This document shows positions 7,789 to 16,074 of a DNA stretch of 34,828 nucleotides, one piece after another. The notes beneath the pieces were generated by a model, which searched no databases, was not told the DNA's origin, and was given only the letters and a program-made list of their open reading frames with translations. Position 1 is the first letter of the stretch; each line of letters starts with the position of its first letter. Origin of the DNA: CAZSHX01 sp964606895 (GTDB lineage: Bacteria; Bacteroidota; Ignavibacteria; Kapaibacteriales; UBA2268); contig CAZSHX010000049.1 in the NCBI GenBank assembly GCA_964606895.1, forward strand, positions 1 to 34,828, given 5' to 3'. A program made the translations under genes and the position numbers.

Positions 7789-9972
7789 TTATTCTGCTTT
7801 TGGCTCTTCTGTTGCCGGTTCTTCGGTAACAGGTTCAACTGTTTCGACTGCTTCTGCACCGGGTTCGGCTGTCGGTGCCGGCTCTTCAACAACTGCAACT
7901 TCTGCTACGGGTGTTGGTTCTTCGGCAATTACTTCGACTGCAACAGGAGCAGGCACTTCAGCAACTGCTTCTACTAAGGGTTCAACTACCGGTGAAGGGG
8001 TTTCAACAACTGCAACAGGAGCAGGTGCTTCAGCTTTAACGGTTAATAAAGGTTCTGTTCTCTTTGGTTTCGAATAGTCGTGCTTTTCGTTTCCTAATTT
8101 AATATCTTTGTGGTCAACACCAGCTGAGGCATAAATAATCTCTTCGAAGTTAGCAACTTCTTCCTGATAATTCAGCTGAGGTGGTTCGGCACTGTATTTG
8201 TCAGCATTTGGAACAGGGTGCTGAGCGTTATATTCGTCAACAATTGCCTGATCTTTGCCTCTCATATATTCGACAACCGAAAGAACTATTTTCTTTGATT
8301 CTTTGTCGAATTCAACTACTTTCAATGGAAGTAAATCTCCTGTTTTGAAAAAGTCGCTGATATTTTTAACAGGTGCAAATGAAAGCTGAGAAACAGGAAC
8401 AAAACCATCAACTCCTTCAGGAAGTTCAACGATAACGCCTTTTTCGATAATTCTTTCAATTCTTGCTTCTGTTTGGGAAGTGATTCTATATCTTTCTTCG
8501 AAATAATCCCAAGGATTATCTTTAATTTGTTTGTGTCCAAGTGCGATTCTTCTTTGCTGTGGGTCAATACTCAAAACAGTAACGTCGAGTTCTTCGCCTT
8601 TTTTGACAAATTCGCCGGGGTGACGGATTTTCTTTGTCCACGAAAGGTCGCTGATGTGAACCAAGCCATCTACGCCGGGTTCGAGTTCGACGAACACTCC
8701 GAAGTTGGTCAGATTTCTTACGATTCCTTTGTGTTTGGAATTGACAGGGTATTTAACCATCAAATCCTGCCAAGGATCCGGGTCAAGCTGTTTCATACCC
8801 AAAGCGAGTTTCTTGTCGTCTTTGTCAATATTCAGAACGATAGCATCCACAATCTGTCCCATGGAGACAATCTGTGAAGGATGTTTAACGTGCTGTGTCC
8901 ATGACATTTCGCTGATATGGATAAGACCTTCGATACCTTTTTCGATTTCGATAAATGCACCGTAATCTGTCAAGCTGACAACTTTACCGCGAACTTTTGA
9001 AGTTTTTTCGTATTTTTCGCCGATTGTATCCCATGGGTGGGAAGTAAGTTGTTTCATGCCGAGAGATATTCTCTTTTTATCTGAATCAAAGTCAAGAATA
9101 ACAACTTTAACAATCTGGTCAAGTTCAACGATTTCGCTTGGATGAGCAACTCTGCCCCATGAAAGGTCAGTGATGTGAACAAGTCCATCTACGCCGCCCA
9201 AATCAACGAATACACCAAAGTCGGAAATAGCTTTGACGGTTCCTTCGAGGACCAAGCCTTTTTCGAGTTTGGAAATAATAAGAGTACGCTGTTCGGATAG
9301 TTGTTCTTCGAGAAGAACTTTATGGCTGACGACAACGTTTTCGCTGGGATGATTAACTTTAACAACTTTAACGTCAATTGTTTTGGTAACCCAAACGTCG
9401 AAATCGCGAACCGGACGAACGTCAATTTGCGAACCGGGAAGGAATGCTTCGATTCCTAAGAGGTCCACAACCATACCGCCCTTGATTCTTCTGAGAATTC
9501 TGACAGGAATAATTTCCTGTTTGTCATGCAATTTGAGAATGTCGTCCCAAATACGCATAAAGTCAGCACGACGGCGGGAAAGCAGAAGTTTGCCGTCAGC
9601 ATCTTCAATTTTTTCGATATAAACGTCAATCGAATCGCCGATTTTTAGAGTTTCAGCATTTAAGAGTTCCGCTCTGGGAACTATACCAACCGATTTGAAA
9701 CCGATATCAACATGAACCTCGTCTTTGGTCATGTGGACAATTGAACCGCGAACAAGTTCGTCTTCCTTGATGGTTGTGACGGTTTGCTCAAACATACTTT
9801 TAAATGTAGAATCATCCATTTCGAGATTTTCAAATCCGAAATCAATTAAATGAGCGATTGTTGGTAAGTTTTTAGGTCTTTGGTCGTTTAATTCGAAACC
9901 GATATTTAGTTTGGTTTCAGTTGTTTCCTGAACAGGAGTTTCATCGGAAACGTGAATTGTGTCTTCTGACAT
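7789..9972 (-). CDS. rpsA: 30S ribosomal protein S1 with acidic Pro/Ala/Val/Glu-rich tail
   Basis: S1 binds mRNA and helps load it on the 30S subunit. The 727-aa product has a Bacteroidota-like N-terminal extension (about residues 1-70). Six S1/OB-fold repeats follow; the third to fifth have the standard signature (SDFGVFVDLGGVDGLVHIT, TDYGAFIEIEKGIEGLIHIS, TNFGVFVELEPGVDGLVHIS). The first two are more divergent, as is normal for the ribosome-binding repeats. After about residue 640 comes a low-complexity tail of roughly 80 residues made of Val, Pro, Ala, Glu and Thr, ending in EEPKAE. The ATG at 9972 is preceded by AAAGGAA at a good distance. The gene is single, with a long leader and a strong terminator. 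Confidence 0.96.
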   Translation of the reverse strand: MSEDTIHVSDETPVQETTETKLNIGFELNDQRPKNLPTIAHLIDFGFENLEMDDSTFKSMFEQTVTTIKEDELVRGSIVHMTKDEVHVDIGFKSVGIVPRAELLNAETLKIGDSIDVYIEKIEDADGKLLLSRRRADFMRIWDDILKLHDKQEIIPVRILRRIKGGMVVDLLGIEAFLPGSQIDVRPVRDFDVWVTKTIDVKVVKVNHPSENVVVSHKVLLEEQLSEQRTLIISKLEKGLVLEGTVKAISDFGVFVDLGGVDGLVHITDLSWGRVAHPSEIVELDQIVKVVILDFDSDKKRISLGMKQLTSHPWDTIGEKYEKTSKVRGKVVSLTDYGAFIEIEKGIEGLIHISEMSWTQHVKHPSQIVSMGQIVDAIVLNIDKDDKKLALGMKQLDPDPWQDLMVKYPVNSKHKGIVRNLTNFGVFVELEPGVDGLVHISDLSWTKKIRHPGEFVKKGEELDVTVLSIDPQQRRIALGHKQIKDNPWDYFEERYRITSQTEARIERIIEKGVIVELPEGVDGFVPVSQLSFAPVKNISDFFKTGDLLPLKVVEFDKESKKIVLSVVEYMRGKDQAIVDEYNAQHPVPNADKYSAEPPQLNYQEEVANFEEIIYASAGVDHKDIKLGNEKHDYSKPKRTEPLLTVKAEAPAPVAVVETPSPVVEPLVEAVAEVPAPVAVEVIAEEPTPVAEVAVVEEPAPTAEPGAEAVETVEPVTEEPATEEPKAE

Positions 9973-10347
9973 AATAATAATTCCTTTTAATAACGGTGTT
10001 TTCTGCCGCCGTCAGCATCTATTAGTTAATAAAAATATACTTTCCTGCTTTTTACAACAGGAAAGATTTACAATTTAAATAAAATTATTTAAAAAAGCAA
10101 GAAATTGTGGAGAAAAAATAGAGTGTGCAAGAAAATATAATATCACTTCAAAAAATAGCCCAGTTTATCTGAAAATGTTTCATGCGAATTTTTCTCATCT
10201 GAATCATCCCTTGAAGAGGCTGAAGTTTTTAAATTTTGAAGAGATGAGATAACAGCAAAAGAAAAATTGGAAAATAGAAAGATAATTCGTAATTTTTAGA
10301 ACGGTTCGATGCAGTAAACAAATTTATAATTTCGGATTGACTTTATC
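9973..10347. other. Divergent intergenic region with rpsA leader
   Basis: This 375-bp AT-rich region separates rpsA (-) from the propeller gene at 10348 (+) and should hold both promoters. I see no gene in it. The part next to rpsA contains the leader hairpin at 10040-10065 and a GC-rich patch (gctgacggcggcag on the minus strand) before the ribosome-binding site. No convincing promoter stands out against the AT-rich background. Confidence 0.6.
10040..10065 (-). promoter_or_regulatory. Hairpin in the rpsA 5' leader
   Basis: CTTTCCTG and CAGGAAAG form a perfect 8-bp stem with a 10-nt loop, about 68 nt upstream of the rpsA ATG. A T-rich tract (TATATTTTTATT) follows on the rpsA-sense strand. As no minus-strand gene lies upstream, it is more likely a leader structure (autoregulation or attenuation) than the terminator of another gene. 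The role is inference. Confidence 0.45.
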
Positions 10348-11634
10348 ATGAAAAAGTATTTAGTTTTGGTGATGATTTTTATATGTCTTTGGCAAACACC
10401 CAAAGCTGGCGACAGCACAGATATTGTATGGCAGAAGTATATTTGGCCAAGTGCGTGCGGAGGTGCTAAGTTCTCTCCTGATGGGAAATTCATTTATGCG
10501 GCAATTGATTCCGGCATTGTTAAATTAAATGCTCTAACAGGGGATTCAATTAGCACATTTGAAGGTAAACACAGCGGACTTGACGGTTTCAAAATGGACA
10601 TTTCAGCTTTAGGGAACTATATTGTAACAGAGAGTTATGAAAGTAAAGCAATTATTTGGGATTGCAAAAATGAAAAAATATTCAATATTTTATCTGAAAC
10701 TCTCGGCATGCCTATTTCTTGTATCTGCATTGACCCTTTAGAACGTTATGTGTTATTTGGTTCAGGGGATTACTTCGCAGTTTATGATATTCAAACACTT
10801 AAAAAAGTAACATCTTTTCGCTGTACAGGAATAAGTATGTCATGGTCAGGGCAGGTTAAATTTTCTCATGACGGCACTAAATTTGCAATTGTTTCATGGT
10901 ATGAGGAAAATTTTACAAAAACAATCAAGACTTCTGTAACTCTTTGGGAAACGTTAACTTGGAAAAAGATTACAGAACTGTACAACCAAGAAGGAAGACA
11001 GAGTTCCTCTAATGGGGAATTGGAGTTCTCCTATAATGATCTTTTATTGGGCTTTGTAAGTAACTCACAATGGAAAGCATTTGTATTCAATTTGAATTCA
11101 AACAAATTGATAAACATCTCAGATACCACCTTACCGAATAATTATTGTTATAATATTGATTTTTTAAATGATAATATTCATTGGTTTTATTCCTATGGTG
11201 ATCTAAATGGTAAAGTCTCTTATGATCTATATAATTTCAATAAAGATTTAGTTGAGAAGAAATATGACATTAGAGCAAGGAATAATGATTACAACATAAA
11301 TTCTAATCAATTAATTTTAAATGGTCGAGATTGGCTGACGTTATTCAAACCACCATTTACTGACGTTTCAAATTCTGACATTTTGAATGAAAATTTATTA
11401 ATATATTTTCAAGACAATAAGATAATTTTAGAGCTATCAACAATTCAAAACGGCAATTCACAACTTTTTATCAGTGACCTTAATGGGAAAAATCTTTATC
11501 ATCAAGATTTAGGTTATGTTGTTCAGGAAAATACCAAATATTTTATAGATATTGTCCTTCCAACAGGAATTTATCTTTGCAAGGTAATTGTCGGGCCAAA
11601 AGTATATTCTAAAAAATTTGAGATAGTGAGGTGA
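10348..11634 (+). CDS. Exported WD40-like propeller protein with degenerate C-terminal sorting-like domain
   Basis: The 428-aa product starts with a signal peptide (MKKYLVLVMIFICLWQTPKAG). Its body has WD40/quinoprotein-like blades (GGAKFSPDGKFIYAAIDSG, VKFSHDGTKFAIVSW, VTLWETLTWKKI). The start, with a short WPSACGGAKFSPDGK segment, resembles the propeller at 1224-2558, so the two are likely paralogues. The C-terminal 80 residues (LFISDLNGKNLYHQDLG, then IDIVLPTGIYLCKVIVG and SKKFEIV) follow the strand order of a T9SS type-A domain but lack the usual PNP opening. A surface or periplasmic location is likely; the ligand is unknown. No palindromic repeat is found in this sorting domain, unlike three others in the window. 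Confidence 0.8.
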   Translation: MKKYLVLVMIFICLWQTPKAGDSTDIVWQKYIWPSACGGAKFSPDGKFIYAAIDSGIVKLNALTGDSISTFEGKHSGLDGFKMDISALGNYIVTESYESKAIIWDCKNEKIFNILSETLGMPISCICIDPLERYVLFGSGDYFAVYDIQTLKKVTSFRCTGISMSWSGQVKFSHDGTKFAIVSWYEENFTKTIKTSVTLWETLTWKKITELYNQEGRQSSSNGELEFSYNDLLLGFVSNSQWKAFVFNLNSNKLINISDTTLPNNYCYNIDFLNDNIHWFYSYGDLNGKVSYDLYNFNKDLVEKKYDIRARNNDYNINSNQLILNGRDWLTLFKPPFTDVSNSDILNENLLIYFQDNKIILELSTIQNGNSQLFISDLNGKNLYHQDLGYVVQENTKYFIDIVLPTGIYLCKVIVGPKVYSKKFEIVR

Positions 11635-11637
11635 ACC

Positions 11638-11783
11638 ATGAAATCTCAATCATTAAAGTTTTTAATATTTTTACATTTTGTTTCTTTGGTCAAGCTGTTA
11701 CTTTTGTCTCTCCAAGCTTTATAGATAGGAATTCCGGAAAAGCAATAAACATATATTTGAAAATTATAGATGATATATTATGA
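11638..11783 (+). pseudogene. Possible relic of a small exported protein gene
   Basis: An ATG at 11638 starts a 28-codon hydrophobic, signal-peptide-like reading (MKSQSLKFLIFLHF...) ending at 11724. In a neighbouring frame the same DNA continues as CFFGQAVTFVSPSFIDRNSG and runs to a TGA at 11781-11783 that overlaps the ATG of the aldehyde dehydrogenase gene. Joining the two frames by one shift would give a signal peptide, a GQA-type cleavage site and the start of a mature protein. I read it as a decayed or frameshifted gene, but chance is possible in such AT-rich DNA. Confidence 0.3.
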
Positions 11784-13147
11784 AAATAACTACAATCAAT
11801 CCTTCAAATGAGGAAATCCTCGATGAATATGAATCATATTCAATTGAGAAAATAAATGCTTGCCTTGGAAATTCGGAGCTGGCTTTCTTCGAATGGCGGA
11901 AGACTTCGTTTTCCCATCGTTCAGGTTTGATGATAAAGGCGGCAGAAATCCTACTTGAACGAAAATTTGAGCTTGCAAAACTTATGGCACTCGAAATGGG
12001 AAAACCTTTTCTGCAGGGAGTTGCAGAAGCGGAAAAATGTGCTTGGGTATGCCGTTATTATGCCGAAAATGCAGAAGCCTTTTTGAAGGATGAAATCATT
12101 CAAACCGAGATGACGAAAAGTTATATTTCGTATCAGCCTATTGGTCCTGTGCTTGCCATAATGCCGTGGAATTTTCCTTTTTGGCAGGTTTTTCGTTTTG
12201 CGGCTCCGGCTCTTATGGCAGGAAATACCGGAGTTTTAAAACATTCGCGGAATACAATGGGTTGTGCCGTCGAAATTGAGAATATTTTCCTTTCGGCAGG
12301 CTTTCCTGACGGCGTTTTCACAAATCTTGCTATCGGCTCAGATGAAATTCCCGAAATAATCGCAAGCAGACACATCAAGGCTGTCACACTCACCGGAAGT
12401 ACTCCTGTCGGCAAGGAAGTTGCCGCATTTACCGGAAAAGCTCTGAAAAAATGCGTTCTCGAACTTGGAGGCAGTGACCCATATATTGTACTGGAAGATG
12501 CCGATTTGGAAAAAACCGTGGAAGCTTGCGTAACTGCAAGGCTTATTAACAGCGGACAGAGCTGTATTGCGGCAAAGCGGTTTATAGTGAATAGAAAGAT
12601 AATCAAGGAATTCGAGAGTCTGTTTGTCGAAAAAATGGCAATAAAAATCATGGGAAATCCTTTGGACGAGAAGGTAAATGTCGGTCCTCAGGCTCGAAAA
12701 GACCTTCAGCTCGATTTGCAGAAACAAGTGGAACAAAGTATTTCAAAAGGTGCAAAACTTCTTTTGGGCGGACAATTACCCGACACAAAAGGCTTTTTCT
12801 ATCCTCCTACAGTTTTGACAGAGGTTAAAAAAGGTATGCCGGCTTATGATGAAGAACTTTTCGGACCCGTTGCGGCGATTATTCCGGTTGAGAGTGATGA
12901 GGAAGCAATTTCAGTTGCTAATGATACAGTTTTCGGACTTGGGGCGGCGATTTTCAGTTCCGACATTGAAAAAGGCGAAAGAATGGCAAAAGAAGAAATT
13001 CAAGCCGGATGCTGTTTTGTGAATGATTTTGTAAAATCCGACCCGCGTCTCCCATTTGGCGGAATCAAAGAATCAGGCTTTGGAAGAGAGCTTTCGTATC
13101 ATGGGATCAGGGAATTTATGAATATAAAAAGTGTGGCGGTTAAATAA
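11780..13147 (+). CDS. NAD(P)-dependent succinate-semialdehyde dehydrogenase-type aldehyde dehydrogenase
   Basis: The 455-aa product is a complete ALDH superfamily enzyme, oxidising an aldehyde to its acid. Its length and starting style (TTINPSNEEILDEYES) match the short bacterial succinate-semialdehyde dehydrogenases (GabD/YneI group), which supply succinate to the TCA cycle from 4-aminobutyrate or related compounds. Visible sites are the cofactor-binding PIGPVLAIMPWNFPFWQV and VTLTGSTPVGKEVA, the general base Glu228 in LELGGSDPY, the nucleophile Cys262 in NSGQSCIAAKRF, and the C-terminal LPFGGIKESGFGREL. It appears to be a single gene, with the preceding relic running up to its start. The precise substrate cannot be settled from sequence alone. 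Confidence 0.9.
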   Translation: MKITTINPSNEEILDEYESYSIEKINACLGNSELAFFEWRKTSFSHRSGLMIKAAEILLERKFELAKLMALEMGKPFLQGVAEAEKCAWVCRYYAENAEAFLKDEIIQTEMTKSYISYQPIGPVLAIMPWNFPFWQVFRFAAPALMAGNTGVLKHSRNTMGCAVEIENIFLSAGFPDGVFTNLAIGSDEIPEIIASRHIKAVTLTGSTPVGKEVAAFTGKALKKCVLELGGSDPYIVLEDADLEKTVEACVTARLINSGQSCIAAKRFIVNRKIIKEFESLFVEKMAIKIMGNPLDEKVNVGPQARKDLQLDLQKQVEQSISKGAKLLLGGQLPDTKGFFYPPTVLTEVKKGMPAYDEELFGPVAAIIPVESDEEAISVANDTVFGLGAAIFSSDIEKGERMAKEEIQAGCCFVNDFVKSDPRLPFGGIKESGFGRELSYHGIREFMNIKSVAVK

Positions 13148-13305
13148 ATAGCAAGGTTTCATAGAGTTTTCTTTCTCAAACTATATATGGACGGCATAAA
13201 TTTTAACTTTTTTTCTTTTTGTGCGTTACTTTTTGTATATTTTCGTGTTATAGAAATATGCATATTTACAAATTTTGAAAAACTATTATTTTGAGAGGCT
13301 ATAAA

Positions 13306-16074
13306 GTGAAGAAAACCGTATTTTACGTCGCATTGATTCTGATGGCAAGTCAGCTGTTTTCGCAGGGACTTTACCATCCCTATAATTTAGATTTTGAAGA
13401 TGGAGAAAAGGGCAAACTGCCCCGTGGCTGGGCAATACCCGGCTATGCAGTTGGTGCCGGTTACTCTGCTGGATTGACAGATTTGCAACCCAACGGTGGT
13501 AAACTTTCTTTCGAACTTCGAAAAGAGAAAGTTGATCAAAACGAAGGAATTTACGGGTCGGTTTTGCAAACGCTGGATGCAAAACCTTACAGAGGCAAAG
13601 TGGTGAAATTCAGAGCCGCCGTCCGTGCAGAAATATCAAGTTCCAAAGGCTCAGCACACCTTTGGTTACGGGAAAGATTCGAAGACGGAGCCGGTGGACT
13701 TTTCGAGATGATGGAAGACAATCCGATAGTAATTAATAATTGGAAATTTTACGAAATCACCGGAAGAATCGGCGATGAAGTTAGTGTTATCAATTATGGA
13801 CTTTTGCTGAAAGGTTCCGGCAAAGCATGGATTGACGACTGCTCTTTTGAAGTTATTGAAGAACGGGCTGAGAATTACACTCCCCCAAAAGCCCTATCAA
13901 AAAAAGCGATTGAAAATTTCCTGGCGTTCGCAAGGCTCTACGGTGTTGTTCGCTATTTTTCACCGAGTAATGAAAGTCAGATTTGTGATTGGGACAGATT
14001 TGCACTCGCAGGAGTTGAGGCTGTGGAAAATGCCGAATCTAACGATAAATTAACCGAAATCCTCAAAAATCTTTTTGTCCCTTTGGTTCCCGAACTTGAG
14101 GTTTTTCCGATTAGTGAAAATAAAAAGAAAGAATTTTCTCAGATACTTCCCGATAATGCCATGAAAAGTATTGCTCTTGGCTGGAAGCATGTTGGTCCCC
14201 CAAACGTTAATGACAACAAAGTATTCATTAGCAAGGTTGAGAATATTTATAAATCCCAGCGGGAAAGAGAAGGTTCTGTCTTTCAGCTTATGGATGCAGT
14301 ACCATTGCAGGGAAAGGAAATTAAATTTAAAGCATCAGTCAGAACTTATCTGATTCCTCCCACAGGTCAAGCACAACTTGTTATGCGCATGGACAAAGAA
14401 GAGGATAAGCCGGTGCTGACAAAAACTATGGACGACAATCCAATTAGCAATAAATTTTGGACTGATTATTCGATAACAGCTATCGTACCGGCAAATGCAA
14501 AAATTTTAAGAATCGGATTCATGTTGATTGGTGAAGGTTCTGCCGCTTTTGACGATGCAAAACTATTTTCTATTGAAAATGGGAAAGAAATTCCAATTGA
14601 GGTGAAAAATCCCGGATTTGAAGATAGCGATATCGGTGTTGTGGCAAGAGGCTGGTTCTTTAGTCCTGCAAGTCAAACGGCGGGTTATACGGGATTAGTT
14701 ACCGGAAAAGAAGCAAACTCCGGTGCCAAATGTGTCACTATAACTTCAAACCCAAGGGACAGAGTTTTATTCCCTGAACTTAGAGAAGCGTTTTCGACAA
14801 CTTTGAATGACGATTTGATGTTCAGAATGCCATTAAATATGTTTGTTGATTCTCTCCATACTTTACCATACCCTCCTAAAAACATTAAACCGATTACATC
14901 ATCAAAACCTGAAAAATTTGAGTTAACCTCCAAAGACAGAACATCACGCCTTGCGATAGTTACTATGCTCTGGAATATTTATACTCATTTCAATTTATTT
15001 AATGACAACGAAGGTATATGGGAAAAAGCCCTCAAAGAAGCATTAACAAAAGCTTCTACTGACAGAGATGAAAAAGAGTTTTTAGCTACTTTGCAGATTA
15101 TGACTTCATATCTGAATGATGCTAACGCAAGGGCTTGGTTTGGTGATGAAAAATTACGTTATACTTTGCCTTTCATTTGGAAATGGATTGAAGGAAATTT
15201 GATTATTACAGAAGTCTTTCCCGGTTTCAAGGATATTAAACCCGGAGATGTTGTTACTGAAATTGAAGGCAAACCGGCAAAAGATTATATTGCAAAATTT
15301 GAAAAGAAAATTTCAGCTTCCAATGACGGCTGGCGAAAACTTCGTGCTCTTGCAGAAATTCGTGCAGGAAAAGAAAACTCAACTTTGAGGATTAAAGTCC
15401 AAAGTCCGGATAATACTATTTCAGAAAAGGAAATTTTGCGTTATGTTACTTTGAGCCAGTTAACCGAAAAAAAACCACCTGAGATTTCAACCTTGAATAA
15501 CAGCATTTATTATATTGATTTTACAAGAATCAACGACCAGATTTTAAAATCTATTCTTGATACTTTAAAAAATGCGAATGGAATTATTATTGATATGCGC
15601 GGTTTATCGCTTGTTTCGGAACATGCTTTGGGACTTTTCAGCGGTGTACCCATGAAATCAATTGAATGGCAAATTCCTATTTTTACGAAACCTTTTCAAA
15701 GTGTTCTTTCCTTTAAATATTTGACATCAGAAATTAAAGCTAAAAAGAAACTTCAAAATGTTAAAGCTATTTTCCTTGTTGATGAAAGAACGATTGGGTT
15801 TGGCGAAGGTATGGTTTCGATTATAAAGAATTATAAATTGGGTGAAGTCGTAGGCAGAAGAACCGCCGGTACCTGCGGAGAAGTTGCAGGATTCAGGATG
15901 CCGGGGAATTTCAACTTTGCCTGGTCAATTATCAGGGGTATGGACATGAAGGAAGAAGTGATTTACGGAAGTGGTATTGTTCCAACAGTTGAAGTTAAAC
16001 CTACAATAAAAGGAATAAGCGAAGGCAGAGATGAAATTTTTGAGAAAGCAGTTGAATTACTGAACGTTAAATAA
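13306..16074 (+). CDS. Large exported S41-like protein with carbohydrate-binding-like domains; nucleophile Ser replaced
   Basis: I start it at the GTG at 13306 (MKKTVFYVALILMASQLFSQ signal peptide), which has GAGAGG seven bases upstream; a TTG at 13291 is also in frame. The 922-aa product carries two copies of a jelly-roll, CBM-like unit (VKFRAAVRAEISSSKGSAHL with MEDNPIVINNW; IKFKASVRTYLIPPTGQAQL with MDDNPISNKFW). Between them is the helical segment FARLYGVVRYFSPSNE typical of S41 proteins. A PDZ-like segment (PGDVVTEIEGKPAKDY) follows, then the S41 core (GIIIDMRG, AIFLVDERTIGFGEG, VVGRRTAGTCGE). Where active S41 enzymes have the nucleophilic Ser (T-x-S-A-x-E), this protein has Gly831. It may be an inactive protease used for binding. 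The stop overlaps the next gene by one base. Confidence 0.82.
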   Translation: MKKTVFYVALILMASQLFSQGLYHPYNLDFEDGEKGKLPRGWAIPGYAVGAGYSAGLTDLQPNGGKLSFELRKEKVDQNEGIYGSVLQTLDAKPYRGKVVKFRAAVRAEISSSKGSAHLWLRERFEDGAGGLFEMMEDNPIVINNWKFYEITGRIGDEVSVINYGLLLKGSGKAWIDDCSFEVIEERAENYTPPKALSKKAIENFLAFARLYGVVRYFSPSNESQICDWDRFALAGVEAVENAESNDKLTEILKNLFVPLVPELEVFPISENKKKEFSQILPDNAMKSIALGWKHVGPPNVNDNKVFISKVENIYKSQREREGSVFQLMDAVPLQGKEIKFKASVRTYLIPPTGQAQLVMRMDKEEDKPVLTKTMDDNPISNKFWTDYSITAIVPANAKILRIGFMLIGEGSAAFDDAKLFSIENGKEIPIEVKNPGFEDSDIGVVARGWFFSPASQTAGYTGLVTGKEANSGAKCVTITSNPRDRVLFPELREAFSTTLNDDLMFRMPLNMFVDSLHTLPYPPKNIKPITSSKPEKFELTSKDRTSRLAIVTMLWNIYTHFNLFNDNEGIWEKALKEALTKASTDRDEKEFLATLQIMTSYLNDANARAWFGDEKLRYTLPFIWKWIEGNLIITEVFPGFKDIKPGDVVTEIEGKPAKDYIAKFEKKISASNDGWRKLRALAEIRAGKENSTLRIKVQSPDNTISEKEILRYVTLSQLTEKKPPEISTLNNSIYYIDFTRINDQILKSILDTLKNANGIIIDMRGLSLVSEHALGLFSGVPMKSIEWQIPIFTKPFQSVLSFKYLTSEIKAKKKLQNVKAIFLVDERTIGFGEGMVSIIKNYKLGEVVGRRTAGTCGEVAGFRMPGNFNFAWSIIRGMDMKEEVIYGSGIVPTVEVKPTIKGISEGRDEIFEKAVELLNVK

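Noticed and set aside
7766..8077. Plus-strand frame of Gly/Ser/Thr/Ala repeats
   Set aside because: It is the antisense shadow of the low-complexity tail of ribosomal protein S1.
12133..12736. Two long minus-strand frames inside the aldehyde dehydrogenase
   Set aside because: The plus strand has an intact enzyme with catalytic Glu and Cys; the antisense frames lack known motifs and a ribosome-binding site.
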